NCBI RefSeq assembly: GCF_041154385.1
Contig: NZ_AP028929.1
Coordinates: 1,054,001-1,118,000, forward strand
DNA from: Streptococcus sp. SN-1
GTDB taxonomy: Bacteria > Bacillota > Bacilli > Lactobacillales > Streptococcaceae
Direction: 5' to 3'
Length of the DNA: 64,000 nt
The position numbers and the translations under genes are program-made. Below the pieces are notes generated by a model that did no database searches, had not been told where the DNA came from, and saw nothing but the letters and a program-made list of their open reading frames with translations. Below are positions 17,761-28,400 of this stretch, piece by piece; positions within the stretch are counted from its first letter, which is position 1, and every line of letters starts with the position of its first letter.

Positions 17761-17799
17761 AAAAAGTAGCTGAACAAGAGATTGTTCAGCTACTTTTTA
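17761..17799 (-). terminator. Strong terminator overlapping the stop of the preceding gene
   Basis: A nearly perfect stem, AAAAAGTAGCTGAACAA against TTGTTCAGCTACTTTTT, with a 4-5 nt loop. The TGA of the 17786-18085 gene lies within the stem. It ends the ICE unit that starts at 25140. Confidence 0.9.
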
Positions 17800-18085
17800 A
17801 TCTTCTTGCCCAACTAATGATTTTCAAAACACCACATACAAGCACGGCTAGATTAAATACCACATAAAATCCTGTAAAGCTTATCAGACCATTCTGGGCT
17901 AAATCCTCTACATAAAGGTTGGATTCAGTAAAGAACAAATAAATTCCATAGCCCTCTACGAAAATAAGAAAACTGACAAAACCAATCAGGAAAAGTCCAC
18001 TTGCAATAAGGAAGATCCTCCATAAAAGAATGAGAATTCCTCCTACTGCTAAAAAAATTACTGGGATAAGGAGTAAATCATTCAT
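17786..18085 (-). CDS. Small membrane protein of the ICE, 99 aa
   Basis: Start chosen at 18085, where AAAGGAG precedes MNDLLLIPVIFLAVGG; a longer frame from 18106 lacks a ribosome site. The protein has three hydrophobic segments (about 1-22, 27-50, 66-90) and a basic C-terminus, so it is an integral membrane protein. It is the last gene of the unit led by the 25140 gene. No recognised domain; a part in the mating channel is possible but unsupported. Confidence 0.72.
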   Translation of the reverse strand: MNDLLLIPVIFLAVGGILILLWRIFLIASGLFLIGFVSFLIFVEGYGIYLFFTESNLYVEDLAQNGLISFTGFYVVFNLAVLVCGVLKIISWARRLKSS

Positions 18086-18098
18086 GACTTTCTCCTTT

Positions 18099-18383
18099 CT
18101 AGTCAATCAATTGACGATAATGGGTGGCAAGAGAGGAATCAAACTCTTCTAATTTTTGAACTAAGTCCAAATACTCCTCTTTCTCATGATCTTCAAAGTC
18201 CACACCTCGATGATTCTGAAGCGTGATTTCCAATTGACTAGTGAGTTCTCGTTTGGAAAAGCTGTAATCGCCTGTCACTTCCTCATAATGTTCCTTTAGT
18301 TCCTTGTAGGCTTGGTATTCTTCAGGCGTTTGAAATCCCTGTACTAAGGCTTCTTCTAATTGATAATAGGTATCTTCCATCAT
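18099..18383 (-). CDS. Hypothetical acidic ICE protein, 94 aa
   Basis: A small, Glu-rich, mostly helical cytoplasmic protein (for example YQAYKELKEHYEEVTGDY). No membrane segment or known motif. It lies between the large methyltransferase-helicase gene and the small membrane protein, in one operon with both. Function unknown. Confidence 0.72.
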   Translation of the reverse strand: MMEDTYYQLEEALVQGFQTPEEYQAYKELKEHYEEVTGDYSFSKRELTSQLEITLQNHRGVDFEDHEKEEYLDLVQKLEEFDSSLATHYRQLID

Positions 18384-18457
18384 AATCGTTACCTCGTTTC
18401 TTTCTATCTTTATTCTACCGCGCTTTTCTTTTCTTGTCCGCTATTTATATCTATTTT

Positions 18458-21400
18458 TTAATCTAATTCAAAAGAAAGTTGTTCTTGCTTTTCTTTTCCT
18501 TTTTCGTGGAATTGTCTTAAGGCCTGATCAATAATATCTAAATCCGTTTCTGTTTCAATCAATGGTGCGAGTACATCGTATTCGGCCTTTTTAGTTTGAT
18601 AATCTTCTTCCTTTGGAAAATTTTTCTCAATTTCTACTCTAGCAGTAGTCCATTTATCCTTTAATTCATCCAATAAGTTCTGAGTTTTCACTTGGTCCTC
18701 TTTAATGTGATCAATCGTATGCTGAAGCCTTTGAATTGTCCCTAAAGGAGAATACAAATCTAAACTGACAGAATACTGATTTTCTCCTACAATTTTAACA
18801 GAGAAGGTTTCAGGAAGAGGTTGATTTGTTGGAAGACTAAGCATTTTAATGTCAAATCCTCTATAACTGGCTAGGGTTCGAAATTCTTTGCTGTCAGATT
18901 GATTATGACGGATAAGACGGTGTAGGGATTCCCCTGCTTCAGCTCGTTGATCAAAAGCTTGCTTACCTACCGTCATAGAAAATACCTGGTCTTTCGATAT
19001 TTCAGACTGTTGAATGTCGCCTTCATACTTACTTAATCGTTTCTCAATAATAGGTATATTTTCTTCACAGTAAGAGATTGTATGACGATAGTGATCCTTG
19101 CTGCGTTGAAAGGCGCGTCTTTGATTTTCTAATAGAGTTAGATCATTCTCTAGTTCCATCTTATATTTGAGATAAGGATTACCTGTTGCTAGTGCCTTAA
19201 AATCAGAAGCTGTCATGGTCTGCTCATCAATGTCTTCTGCAGCACGAATTGGCTCCTTAGAAGTCATAATCTGCTTAATATAACGGAGTTTGTTCTCCTG
19301 AGTTGCCCATAGATAATTATCAAATGAACCTTTTGTAATGTAGTGATAAATATCCACTTCCTTGTTTTCATTTCCCTGTCGGATAATCCGTCCATTGCGT
19401 TGCTGGATGTCACTTGGTCTCCAAGGGACATCCAGATGATGAACTGCTTTCATCTTGCTCTGAACATTTAAACCTGTTCCTCCTTTTTCGGTTGAGGCAA
19501 GGAGAATCCGCACCTCTCCTGCATTGACCTTTCGAGATAAGCTATTCTTCTTTTCATCACTATTGGCATCATGTACAAAGGCAATCTCCTTACTAGGGAT
19601 TCCTCTATCAACTAATAAAGCCTTAATCTCAGAATAAACATCAAAGCCATTATCCTTTTTCTTAGGTGTTCCAATATCTGAAAAGATCATCTGAGTAGCC
19701 TTATTTTCCATTCCTTCACGATAAATTCTTTCAACATTATCCACTACCTGAAGCAATTTATGATTGTCTGCTAAACTATAGCTAGAGTCCAATAAACGCA
19801 TATCAATTGCTAGTTTTCGTGCCTCACCTGTAATTTTTAACATGTTATCCTGACTCGGATCAACTGTCCCACATTTGACCGCATCTGAACGCATAACCAA
19901 TTCTTCTAAATAGAGTTTCTGGTTTTCAGTTAACTCACTCTCAATAGGGATAATATGGGCTTCTGGAACAGGTAAATCCAACATATCTTGTGTTTGAATG
20001 TCGGCTGTTTCTTTATAGATTTTCATCAACTCAGGTAGATTGACAAACTTTTTAAATCGTTTCTTAGGTTGGTACTTATCCCCTGTAGGAGCTAATTCCA
20101 TAGAGTTTTGAATTTCTCCAAAAGCACCTACCCAAGAGTCAAAATAATCAACTTGATAGCGTTTTAAGATATCTGGTTGAATATAGTTCATCATAGTATA
20201 CAACTCACTAATAGAATTGGAAACAGGTGTCCCTGTCGCAAAGACAATATTTTTAAAATCATGTTCTTCCTGAATCTGTCGAACCTTCATCTCCATATCC
20301 ACGTTCTTCTTAGAGGTTATATTGGTAATACCTGCTACATTCCCAAGTCCAGTAATTGGACGAATATTTTTAAAGTGATGTGCTTCATCCACAAAGAGAA
20401 AATCAATTCCTAAGTTCTCAAAATCAATAAAACTATCACGATTGAAACGTTGGAGTTCTTCCAATTGTTTCTCTAGACCACTTATTGATTGTTCTGCTTC
20501 TTTAACGGTATACTTATTTTCAGAATGTGTTTTAATCTCTCGTAGTTCATTGAGTTTATCCTCTATATAGTTCATCTGTCTTTCCTTACTGACAGGGATT
20601 TTTTCAAATTGAGAATCCCCAATGACAATGGCATCGTAATCTCCTGTAATAATACGGGACACAAACTGTTTTCTTCTCGCCTTCACAAAATCTTTCTTAG
20701 TGGTCACAAAGACTTTTTTAGTCGGGAAAAATTTCATGATTTCTTGGCCAAACTGAGCAGACAAACTAGAGGGCACCACATACAAGGGCTTATGAACCAT
20801 CCCCAACTCCTTTAATTTAAACCCAGCACCAAGCATTGTCAAGGTCTTTCCTGAACCTACCTCATGAGCTAATAAGGCTCTTTTTTCTTCTACGATTCTT
20901 TGAATGGCATTCTCTTGGTGAGGACGAAGACTAATGTTTTGAGCCAAGCCATCAATAACTAAATGGCTACCGTCATACTCTCGACTAACCGTCCGATTAT
21001 AAAGACGATTATAGCTTTCCTCAATGACTTGTTGGACTTCTGGATACCGTGAGACAAATTCTTGAAAGAGCTCTTGTAAATGCTGCTCTTTTGCTCTTAG
21101 AACAGAGGTTTTTTCCAAATCTGTGATGGTCTTTTTCTTTTCTCCTTCCGTAACAGTCATGGTAATCGTCGGTTGGTTTGAATTTAGTAAATTCTCAAAA
21201 ATCTTTCTTCCTGTATCATAACGTGACCCACTAACTCCAAGACTACTATCTTTGGCACTTGGATAGCGATAAGCAAATGATGTCCTTAAATGAACCTGGC
21301 CATCGACAGGATTCACTTCAATGACTTGTTCAACATCAGGCGAAGACAATTCAAATTCACGATTGGTAAAACATTCAAAGGCAAATTTACCATAAACGGA

Positions 21401-24400
21401 TTGAGGAATCCAACGTGACCCTATTTTAAACTCAATATCTGCCAGATGAATCCTTGGAGGGCGAACAGATTCTAACAAATCTAAAGCATGGTTCCAATCA
21501 TATTCTTGGTTGTTTTCCTCTACTAATAGTTGAACTACTTCTATCTTGTTGAGAATATCTCCTGATAAAAACTGGTTCTTAGAAAGGTATTTTCTTTCCC
21601 CTCTTAAATAGCTTTCTGGATCCATTAAAACATGGTCACCTAACTCATCTAAAATAGCAGCTTGGCTGTGTTCAGGATAAATTGATACCATATAGTCTAA
21701 ATCAACCCCTCTACCATCCGATAAACTAGAGTTTAAGGCATCTAGAGCTGTTGAAACTCTTGCAATCACTCTCTCTGGCCTAACCAATGCTTTCTCAAAG
21801 GCTAAAGATTTTTTATATTTTACTTTCTGATCTTTAGAATCAATGTATTCATCTTCTAAACTTGCTAGTAAAGAATACTTATCGTCACTATCAAATAAGT
21901 TCCGATTGACTGAGGCATTCAAGTATCCAAATTGACTTACAAAGCGGTCATAGTCATGATTGAGTTTACTAAGTAACACCTGAAAATCTGTCCGACTATA
22001 GTCTTGATGACGTTGAATTTCAATTAAGGCTTGATAGGTCTCTCTCAAATCAACCATGCCCTTAATGCGACTAATATCCTTATCCGATAAGGGACTTTCA
22101 TAAAAGACAGTTTTTTTGAACAGTCCCTTATATTTCCCTCTTTTACTCGCTTCTTCTGACTTGTAAACATCTAGTGCTTCCTCATCTGTCAAATGAAGTT
22201 GCACGAATCGGTCTATTTTATGTTCAGACAAAGAACTGTCCCAGGCTTTAAACTCTCCCTTCTCATCTACATAATAACTAATTTCGTCTACTTTTGAACT
22301 TTTCCGAATGCCATGCGTATCTCGGTAATAAATTTGATTTCCCTCATATCCAAAAGAATAGAGCGCTAAGTCCTCACGTATACGACTGGGGATAGAATTA
22401 TCCACTTCTTCTTGGATAAAAACAGGTGCTTTCAAAGAATTGTCAATTTGTTTAGGTGCTTCCACATTCTCTAATGCTTTCATTATGTCAGTAGCTAATG
22501 TTTCTGATACCCCCTTAACATTGAGGGTTCCTCCATTAAAATTACGTACCTCATATTCACCCAAAACTTGTGTGTTGTATTTCCCATCAAAATAAGGATT
22601 GATCCAGACACGCTTATCTTCCTCAAAGGGAATAGAACCACTAAAAACAAGTTCCTCTTCATTAAGATTCTTTGCTTGATCCTTTTGAAAGAAGAGGAGG
22701 TCTGTGGTCACTCGAGTACCTGCAATCTTTTTAAAAGCCGTATCCGGCAAACGGACTCCCCCTAAAAAATGAGTGTTTGATTTAATCTCTTGTAAGACAT
22801 TATCTGTCCGCTTATCCATTGTCCCAATAGATGAGATAATCGAAACTTGTCCTCTATCTCTTACTAAATCAAGTGAGTGTTTGACAAAGTAGTCGTGAAT
22901 CATATAAGGTTTATCATAGTTTTTATCGGCAATCCGAAAATTTCCAAATGGAACATTCGTTAAGACTAAATCAAAACTATTATGTTGATAGGGAACTTCT
23001 TCAAATCCTCGCACTTCAATATGGGTATTGGGGTGGAGTTGTTTTGCGATTGCGCCTGTCACACTGTCTAATTCAACCCCATAAAGTTCTGATTTAGCTC
23101 GTATACTTCTAGGCATCGCCGCAAAGAAGTTCCCAGTTCCCATAGAAGGATCTAATATCCTTCCTCCCTCAAAACCACCATCCAGTAATTTTTGCCAAAT
23201 CTGGCGAATAATCATTGGGTCTGTATAATAGGCTGTGAGAAAACTTTGTTTCATAGTGGAGTATTCTGATTTACTTACTAAGCTCTTGAGAGTTAAGCGT
23301 TCTGTTTCATACTTTGGATTGAGTTCATCGAAAAATTCATTGGCAAGACCACCCCAGCCGACATACTTGGCTAGTAGTTCTTGTTCTTCTGGATTCGCTT
23401 GTCGTCCCTCTTTTTCTAATCTTTTAACAAGTTCAATTGCGGCGATATTCGTTTCAATTTTTTCTCGATTTGTCTTAGGATAAAAGTCCTCTAAATCATC
23501 TGGAAAAACAAAATCTTGAACGGGGACATCCGTCTCTTCTATATCTGAAATAAGCGTTTCTGTTTCCTTATCCTTATCATTTTCATTTTCTTCTTCCAGA
23601 TAGGAAAACAAATCTATTTCCTGACTTTCACTTGGTGATTCAATCTCAATCTCTGACTCTTCTTTTTCAAGTTCTACAAGAGACAATACTTGTTCAATCT
23701 CTTCCAAACTGTTCAAGTATAAGATAGGATTCTCTTCAAGTAACTGGTTGGAATCATTGAATAGCTCTAGGCGAACTAAGTCATTTAACTGTGCATTTTC
23801 AATCGAAACCAACTTAAATACTTGACCTTTATAACTTACTTGTGAACCGATTGGATATTCCCTCAAAGCTTCTTCTACAATTTTATCTACTTTAGATAGG
23901 GAATGAACTTCCACATTTTCTTCTACCTGGTCAATATTTTCTAAAGGTAAGACTGCTTCCTCTACTTGCTTAGACTTTTCACTTCTAGCCTTTACATCAT
24001 CAAAATGAGTAATAATCTTCAGCTTTTGTGTCAGTGGGAGTTTTGTGTAGTTTTCTTCATGATGGACAAGATCCGTAACGGTATCTAAAGTAGCCATCAA
24101 TTCTGAACCCAAATAGGCTAGAACATCTTCCTCTTTTTCTTCAAAATGAATCTCAAGAACCTCTTTTTTTAGTTCTTTGGAATCAACCATTAGAAGAAAC
24201 TCCTCTATATCTCTACTAATGCGGTCAGATAGATTATTCGCAACCCGATAGACATTGACTAAATTGACATCCTGTTTCTGATGACATACAAGCTCACTTA
24301 ATGGTGTTATCTTCTCTTTTTCAGATTGGATATAAAATCGAGTGGAAAGGTTATAGGTTGCGACTTCTAGCACCAAGTTTTTCTCAAAATTACTTAATTG

Positions 24401-24682
24401 AGATAATTTACTTAGGCCTGCTTGTCCAATATTTCTTGTGTAACTTTCTAAATCTTGGTCATGATTTTCAGAACTAGCCTCTAGGAAAGAAATAATATCT
24501 TGATGAAACGAATACACATGAGGTATCTCTTCTATCTTGCCCTCTTCAGCCAAAAAACTTTCTACCAAGTCTTGCCATTTCTCATCAAAATGTTGCGCTT
24601 GATAACGAAGAAATAGGGTCATTTTCTCCCTATCTTTTGGAATTGTTCCACGAAACATAGCCAATAATTGCATTACTTCCAT
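18458..24682 (-). CDS. DarB-like N6-adenine methyltransferase/SNF2 helicase fusion
   Basis: About 2074 residues; start chosen at 24682, where AAAGGAG precedes MEVMQLL. The N-terminal 450 residues are acidic and helical. An N6-methyltransferase domain follows, with SAM motif ILDPSMGTGNF (about 510) and NVPFG in place of NPPF (about 575). Then comes a SNF2/superfamily-2 helicase: Walker A HEVGSGKT (about 1275), DEAH (about 1430), FATGTP (motif III) and QRNGRIIRQG (motif VI, about 1765). The C-terminus is coiled coil. Phage P1 DarB has this architecture and protects incoming DNA from restriction; proteins of this size are widespread in Gram-positive ICEs. A protective role during transfer is inferred. 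No specificity subunit is seen. Confidence 0.87.
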   Translation of the reverse strand: MEVMQLLAMFRGTIPKDREKMTLFLRYQAQHFDEKWQDLVESFLAEEGKIEEIPHVYSFHQDIISFLEASSENHDQDLESYTRNIGQAGLSKLSQLSNFEKNLVLEVATYNLSTRFYIQSEKEKITPLSELVCHQKQDVNLVNVYRVANNLSDRISRDIEEFLLMVDSKELKKEVLEIHFEEKEEDVLAYLGSELMATLDTVTDLVHHEENYTKLPLTQKLKIITHFDDVKARSEKSKQVEEAVLPLENIDQVEENVEVHSLSKVDKIVEEALREYPIGSQVSYKGQVFKLVSIENAQLNDLVRLELFNDSNQLLEENPILYLNSLEEIEQVLSLVELEKEESEIEIESPSESQEIDLFSYLEEENENDKDKETETLISDIEETDVPVQDFVFPDDLEDFYPKTNREKIETNIAAIELVKRLEKEGRQANPEEQELLAKYVGWGGLANEFFDELNPKYETERLTLKSLVSKSEYSTMKQSFLTAYYTDPMIIRQIWQKLLDGGFEGGRILDPSMGTGNFFAAMPRSIRAKSELYGVELDSVTGAIAKQLHPNTHIEVRGFEEVPYQHNSFDLVLTNVPFGNFRIADKNYDKPYMIHDYFVKHSLDLVRDRGQVSIISSIGTMDKRTDNVLQEIKSNTHFLGGVRLPDTAFKKIAGTRVTTDLLFFQKDQAKNLNEEELVFSGSIPFEEDKRVWINPYFDGKYNTQVLGEYEVRNFNGGTLNVKGVSETLATDIMKALENVEAPKQIDNSLKAPVFIQEEVDNSIPSRIREDLALYSFGYEGNQIYYRDTHGIRKSSKVDEISYYVDEKGEFKAWDSSLSEHKIDRFVQLHLTDEEALDVYKSEEASKRGKYKGLFKKTVFYESPLSDKDISRIKGMVDLRETYQALIEIQRHQDYSRTDFQVLLSKLNHDYDRFVSQFGYLNASVNRNLFDSDDKYSLLASLEDEYIDSKDQKVKYKKSLAFEKALVRPERVIARVSTALDALNSSLSDGRGVDLDYMVSIYPEHSQAAILDELGDHVLMDPESYLRGERKYLSKNQFLSGDILNKIEVVQLLVEENNQEYDWNHALDLLESVRPPRIHLADIEFKIGSRWIPQSVYGKFAFECFTNREFELSSPDVEQVIEVNPVDGQVHLRTSFAYRYPSAKDSSLGVSGSRYDTGRKIFENLLNSNQPTITMTVTEGEKKKTITDLEKTSVLRAKEQHLQELFQEFVSRYPEVQQVIEESYNRLYNRTVSREYDGSHLVIDGLAQNISLRPHQENAIQRIVEEKRALLAHEVGSGKTLTMLGAGFKLKELGMVHKPLYVVPSSLSAQFGQEIMKFFPTKKVFVTTKKDFVKARRKQFVSRIITGDYDAIVIGDSQFEKIPVSKERQMNYIEDKLNELREIKTHSENKYTVKEAEQSISGLEKQLEELQRFNRDSFIDFENLGIDFLFVDEAHHFKNIRPITGLGNVAGITNITSKKNVDMEMKVRQIQEEHDFKNIVFATGTPVSNSISELYTMMNYIQPDILKRYQVDYFDSWVGAFGEIQNSMELAPTGDKYQPKKRFKKFVNLPELMKIYKETADIQTQDMLDLPVPEAHIIPIESELTENQKLYLEELVMRSDAVKCGTVDPSQDNMLKITGEARKLAIDMRLLDSSYSLADNHKLLQVVDNVERIYREGMENKATQMIFSDIGTPKKKDNGFDVYSEIKALLVDRGIPSKEIAFVHDANSDEKKNSLSRKVNAGEVRILLASTEKGGTGLNVQSKMKAVHHLDVPWRPSDIQQRNGRIIRQGNENKEVDIYHYITKGSFDNYLWATQENKLRYIKQIMTSKEPIRAAEDIDEQTMTASDFKALATGNPYLKYKMELENDLTLLENQRRAFQRSKDHYRHTISYCEENIPIIEKRLSKYEGDIQQSEISKDQVFSMTVGKQAFDQRAEAGESLHRLIRHNQSDSKEFRTLASYRGFDIKMLSLPTNQPLPETFSVKIVGENQYSVSLDLYSPLGTIQRLQHTIDHIKEDQVKTQNLLDELKDKWTTARVEIEKNFPKEEDYQTKKAEYDVLAPLIETETDLDIIDQALRQFHEKGKEKQEQLSFELD

Positions 24683-24729
24683 ACTTGCTCCTTTCATCTA
24701 TACGAAAATAGGAGAATCACATGATTCCC

Positions 24730-25140
24730 CTACAACTCTATCTCCATTTCCACCTCTTGAGGACTGGTTTCTAAATTACTAGACAAAAGAGAAACAGCAT
24801 CTGTTCTCATGTAGTAAGTATATAAGTCTTCTAGGTCTTGTTGGTTTTCAATCCCTGTTTCAATACTAATCAGAGCCTGTATAAATTCCTTGTAGTGACT
24901 CTCCATCATATCTGAAATCTTTTGTTTCATTTCCATAAATACTGATGACGATTCAGTTATACTTGTTTGGTCTATGTCTTGTAAATCCTTTTCTAAGGGA
25001 TTGGTTCCTTCTTCTATTTCCACTAAATCTGAACGTCCATCACCATCAGAATCTGCGCTAAGAGGATTGGTTCCTAGCGCCAATTCTTGAGCATCAGTTA
25101 ATCCATCTTGATCCGAATCACGTTGATAAATGGCTTCCAT
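24730..25140 (-). CDS. Calcium-binding thrombospondin type 3 repeat protein, 136 aa
   Basis: First gene of the unit that includes the methyltransferase-helicase, behind one of the shared ICE promoters. Residues about 6-50 contain two repeats of the DxDxDGxxDxxE type (DSDQDGLTDAQE and DSDGDGRSDLVE), each followed by GTNPL, typical of thrombospondin type 3 calcium-binding repeats. The remaining 85 residues are helical and acidic. There is no signal peptide, so the protein appears cytoplasmic, which is unusual for this motif. Its 5' end and promoter are duplicated at 35866-36008. Function unknown; calcium-dependent regulation would be speculation. Confidence 0.8.
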   Translation of the reverse strand: MEAIYQRDSDQDGLTDAQELALGTNPLSADSDGDGRSDLVEIEEGTNPLEKDLQDIDQTSITESSSVFMEMKQKISDMMESHYKEFIQALISIETGIENQQDLEDLYTYYMRTDAVSLLSSNLETSPQEVEMEIEL

Positions 25141-25213
25141 ATACTTCCTTCTTTCCTAGTTAATCTTTTTTCACTCCAATCCTACCAAATATTCCTTGAA
25201 AGAAGTATCACAA
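25071..25213. repeat. 143-bp direct repeat, left copy
   Basis: Covers the first 24 codons of the 25140 gene, its RBS and the shared promoter. It matches 35866-36008 in the same orientation without length change. Identity is high over the upstream 80 bp (start codon, RBS, promoter) and lower inside the coding part. The two copies flank the giant surface-protein gene. Confidence 0.85.
25179..25212 (-). promoter_or_regulatory. Shared ICE promoter element, copy 2
   Basis: On the minus strand TGTGATA-CTTC-TTTCAA (box 25196-25212), 11 bp, TAGGAT as -10 (25184-25179). It drives the calcium-binding protein and methyltransferase-helicase unit. Same layout as 11679-11712 and 46411-46444. Confidence 0.68.
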
Positions 25214-25302
25214 TCATTACAAAACATATCTACAATAAATAAGTAAAACATTTATATTAGTTAAAAACTTTATAAAAAGTAAGTACTAATAAATCTTTCC
25301 AT

Positions 25303-25351
25303 AAAAAAACGCATAGTATCAGACTTTTTTAAGTTACTGATACTATACGTT
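25303..25351 (-). terminator. Terminator after giant surface-protein gene
   Basis: Stem ACGTATAGTATCAG against CTGATACTATGCGT, then TTTTTTTAT on the minus strand. It lies about 120 bp after the stop of the 35597 gene. The 332-bp gap 25141-25472 otherwise holds only the shared promoter. Confidence 0.88.
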
Positions 25352-25472
25352 CCTGTGATCCTGATATTTTTTCAGCATCAACAATCTTTATATTATTATC
25401 CAAATACTATTTCGTAAAGTTTTTATATAGGTCTGGATTTAATATTACACAAGATAAATAATCGACAAATCT

Positions 25473-28400
25473 TTAATCTTCTTTTTTCTTACGAGCTACG
25501 AGTCCGAATGCACCCAACATTCCAAGAAGTCCAAGACTAGCTAGACCAGACTTATCTTCTGTACCAGTATTTGGTAATTCCTTCTTGTCATTGGCTACGG
25601 TTGTTTCAACGGCTACTGGTTTAGAATCAGTAGAACTTGTCTGAACTGGAGTAGCTACTGGTTTTTCTGGACTTGTAGGAGTCTCTGGAGAGCTTGGTTG
25701 CTCAGAACGAGTCGGGATAGTTACTTTCTTATAGGTATGAATCACATTGCCATTTTTATCTGTCTTAGTGCCAATATATTCATAGCCTTCTAAAGTCTTA
25801 GGTCCATGGCTACCATTTTCGTTTGGAGAAATTTCTTTACCATCACCATCTTGGTAACGTGTTACGATATGAGTTGTTGAACTACCATTATTACCGTAAC
25901 TATTACCATGATTAGATTTAGAAGTTACTTTGACAGGAACTTCTACTGTCACTTTACGTCCATCCGGTAATTCAATCTCAACCGTTACAGATGGTTTATC
26001 ACCTGGTGTATTCGTTTTTGGAATTTCTCCAACTTTAGTAATTTTCCATCCTTCTGGTAAATCAACATGTTGCTTCACCATATCTTCTGTAATCGGTGTT
26101 CCTACCTCAACCACTACAGGAGTTGTTTTTGGGGTAACAATAACAGGGACTTTAACGGTTACTCGTTTACCTCCAGGTAATTCGATTACTACTGGAACAC
26201 TTGGTCTTTCTCCCGGTACATCTGTAGATGGTTTATCCCCGATACTAATGATTTTTCCACCTTCTGGTATTTGAATATGTTTTTCAACATCCTCATTTGT
26301 AATTGGATCCCCAAGTTTTTTCACGATATCTTTAATTGGAGTTACGTTTACAGGCACCTCTACTTCTATTTGTTTACCATTAGGAAGTTCAATTTTAACT
26401 TTGACAGTACCTTTATCTCCTGGAGTATTTACTTTTGGAATTTCACCTACTCCAATAATTTTTCCACCTTCAGGAACTTTCACATGTTTTTCAATATCCT
26501 CTGGAGTTAATGGTGTATTCGTAACTGGGGTTTTGATACCTTTAACTGGTGTTACATTAACCGGAACATCAACGGTAATTGTTTTGCCATTTGGTAATTC
26601 TACCGTTACTTTAACTGGGGCTTTCTTACCTGGCGTTGTTAAGTCTGGAATGTTCTCAACATTCGTAACTTTACCGCCTTCTGGGACTTTAATTCCTTTG
26701 GTGTAATCCTCTGGAGTTAATGGTGTATTCGTAACTGGGGTTTCGATACCTTTAACTGGTGTTACATTAACCGGAACATCAACGGTAATTGTTTTGCCAT
26801 TTGGTAAGGTAACAGTTACTTTAACCGGATTTTTCTTACCTGGCGTTGTTAAGTCTGGAATGTTCTCAACATTCGTAACTTTACCGCCTTCTGGAATGGC
26901 AATTCCCTTGGTGTAATCCTCTGGAGTTAATGGTGTATTCGTAACTGGGGTTTCGATACCTTTAACTGGTGTTACATTAACTGGAACCTCTACTACCGTT
27001 GTTTTACCATTTGGTAAGGTAACAGTAACTTTAACCGGATCTTTCTTACCTGGGATTGTTAAGTCTGGAATATTCTCAACATTCGTTACCTTACCACCTT
27101 CTGGGACTTTAATTCCTTTGGTGTAATCCTCTGGAGTTAATGGTGTATTCGTAACTGGGGTTTTGATACCTTTAACTGGTGTTACATTAACCGGAACATC
27201 AACGGTAATTGTTTTGCCATTTGGTAATTCTACCGTTACTTTAACTGGGGCTTTCTTACCTGGCGTTGTTAAGTCTGGAATGTTCTCAACATTCGTAACT
27301 TTACCGCCTTCTGGAATGGTAATTCCCTTGGTGTAATCCTCTGGAGTTAATGGTGTATTCGTAACTGGGGTTTCGATACCTTTAACTGGTGTTACATTAA
27401 CCGGAACATCAACGGTAATTGTTTTGCCATTTGGTAATTCTACCGTTACTTTAACTGGGGCTTTCTTACCTGGCGTTGTTAAGTCTGGAATGTTCTCAAC
27501 ATTCGTAACTTTACCGCCTTCTGGAATGGTAATTCCCTTGGTGTAATCCTCTGGAGTTAATGGTGTATTCGTAACTGGGGTTTCGATACCTTTAACTGGT
27601 GTTACATTAACTGGAACCTCTACTACCGTTGTTTTACCATTTGGTAAGGTAACAGTAACTTTAACCGGATCTTTCTTACCTGGCGTTGTTAAGTCTGGAA
27701 TGTTCTCAACATTCGTAACTTTACCGCCTTCTGGAATGGTAATTCCCTTAGTGTAATCCTCTGGAGTTAATGGTGTATTCGTAACTGGGGTTTCGATACC
27801 TTTAACTGGGGCTTTCTTACCTGGCGTTGTTAAGTCTGGAATGTTCTCAACATTCGTAACTTTACCGCCTTCTGGAATGGCAATTCCCTTGGTGTAATCC
27901 TCTGGAGTTAATGGTGTATTCGTAACTGGGGTTTTGATACCTTTAACTGGTGTTACATTAACCGGAACATCAACGGTAATTGTTTTGCCATTTGGTAATT
28001 CTACCGTTACTTTAACTGGGGCTTTCTTACCTGGCGTTGTTAAGTCTGGAATGTTCTCAACATTCGTAACTTTACCGCCTTCTGGAATGGTAATTCCCTT
28101 GGTGTAATCCTCTGGAGTTAATGGTGTATTCGTAACTGGGGTTTCGATACCTTTAACTGGTGTTACATTAACCGGAACATCAACGGTAATTGTTTTGCCA
28201 TTTGGTAATTCTACCGTTACTTTAACTGGGGCTTTCTTACCTGGCGTTGTTAAGTCTGGAATGTTCTCAACATTCGTAACTTTACCGCCTTCTGGAATGG
28301 TAATTCCCTTGGTGTAATCCTCTGGAGTTAATGGTGTATTCGTAACTGGGGTTTCGATACCTTTAACTGGTGTTACATTAACTGGAACCTCTACTACCGT

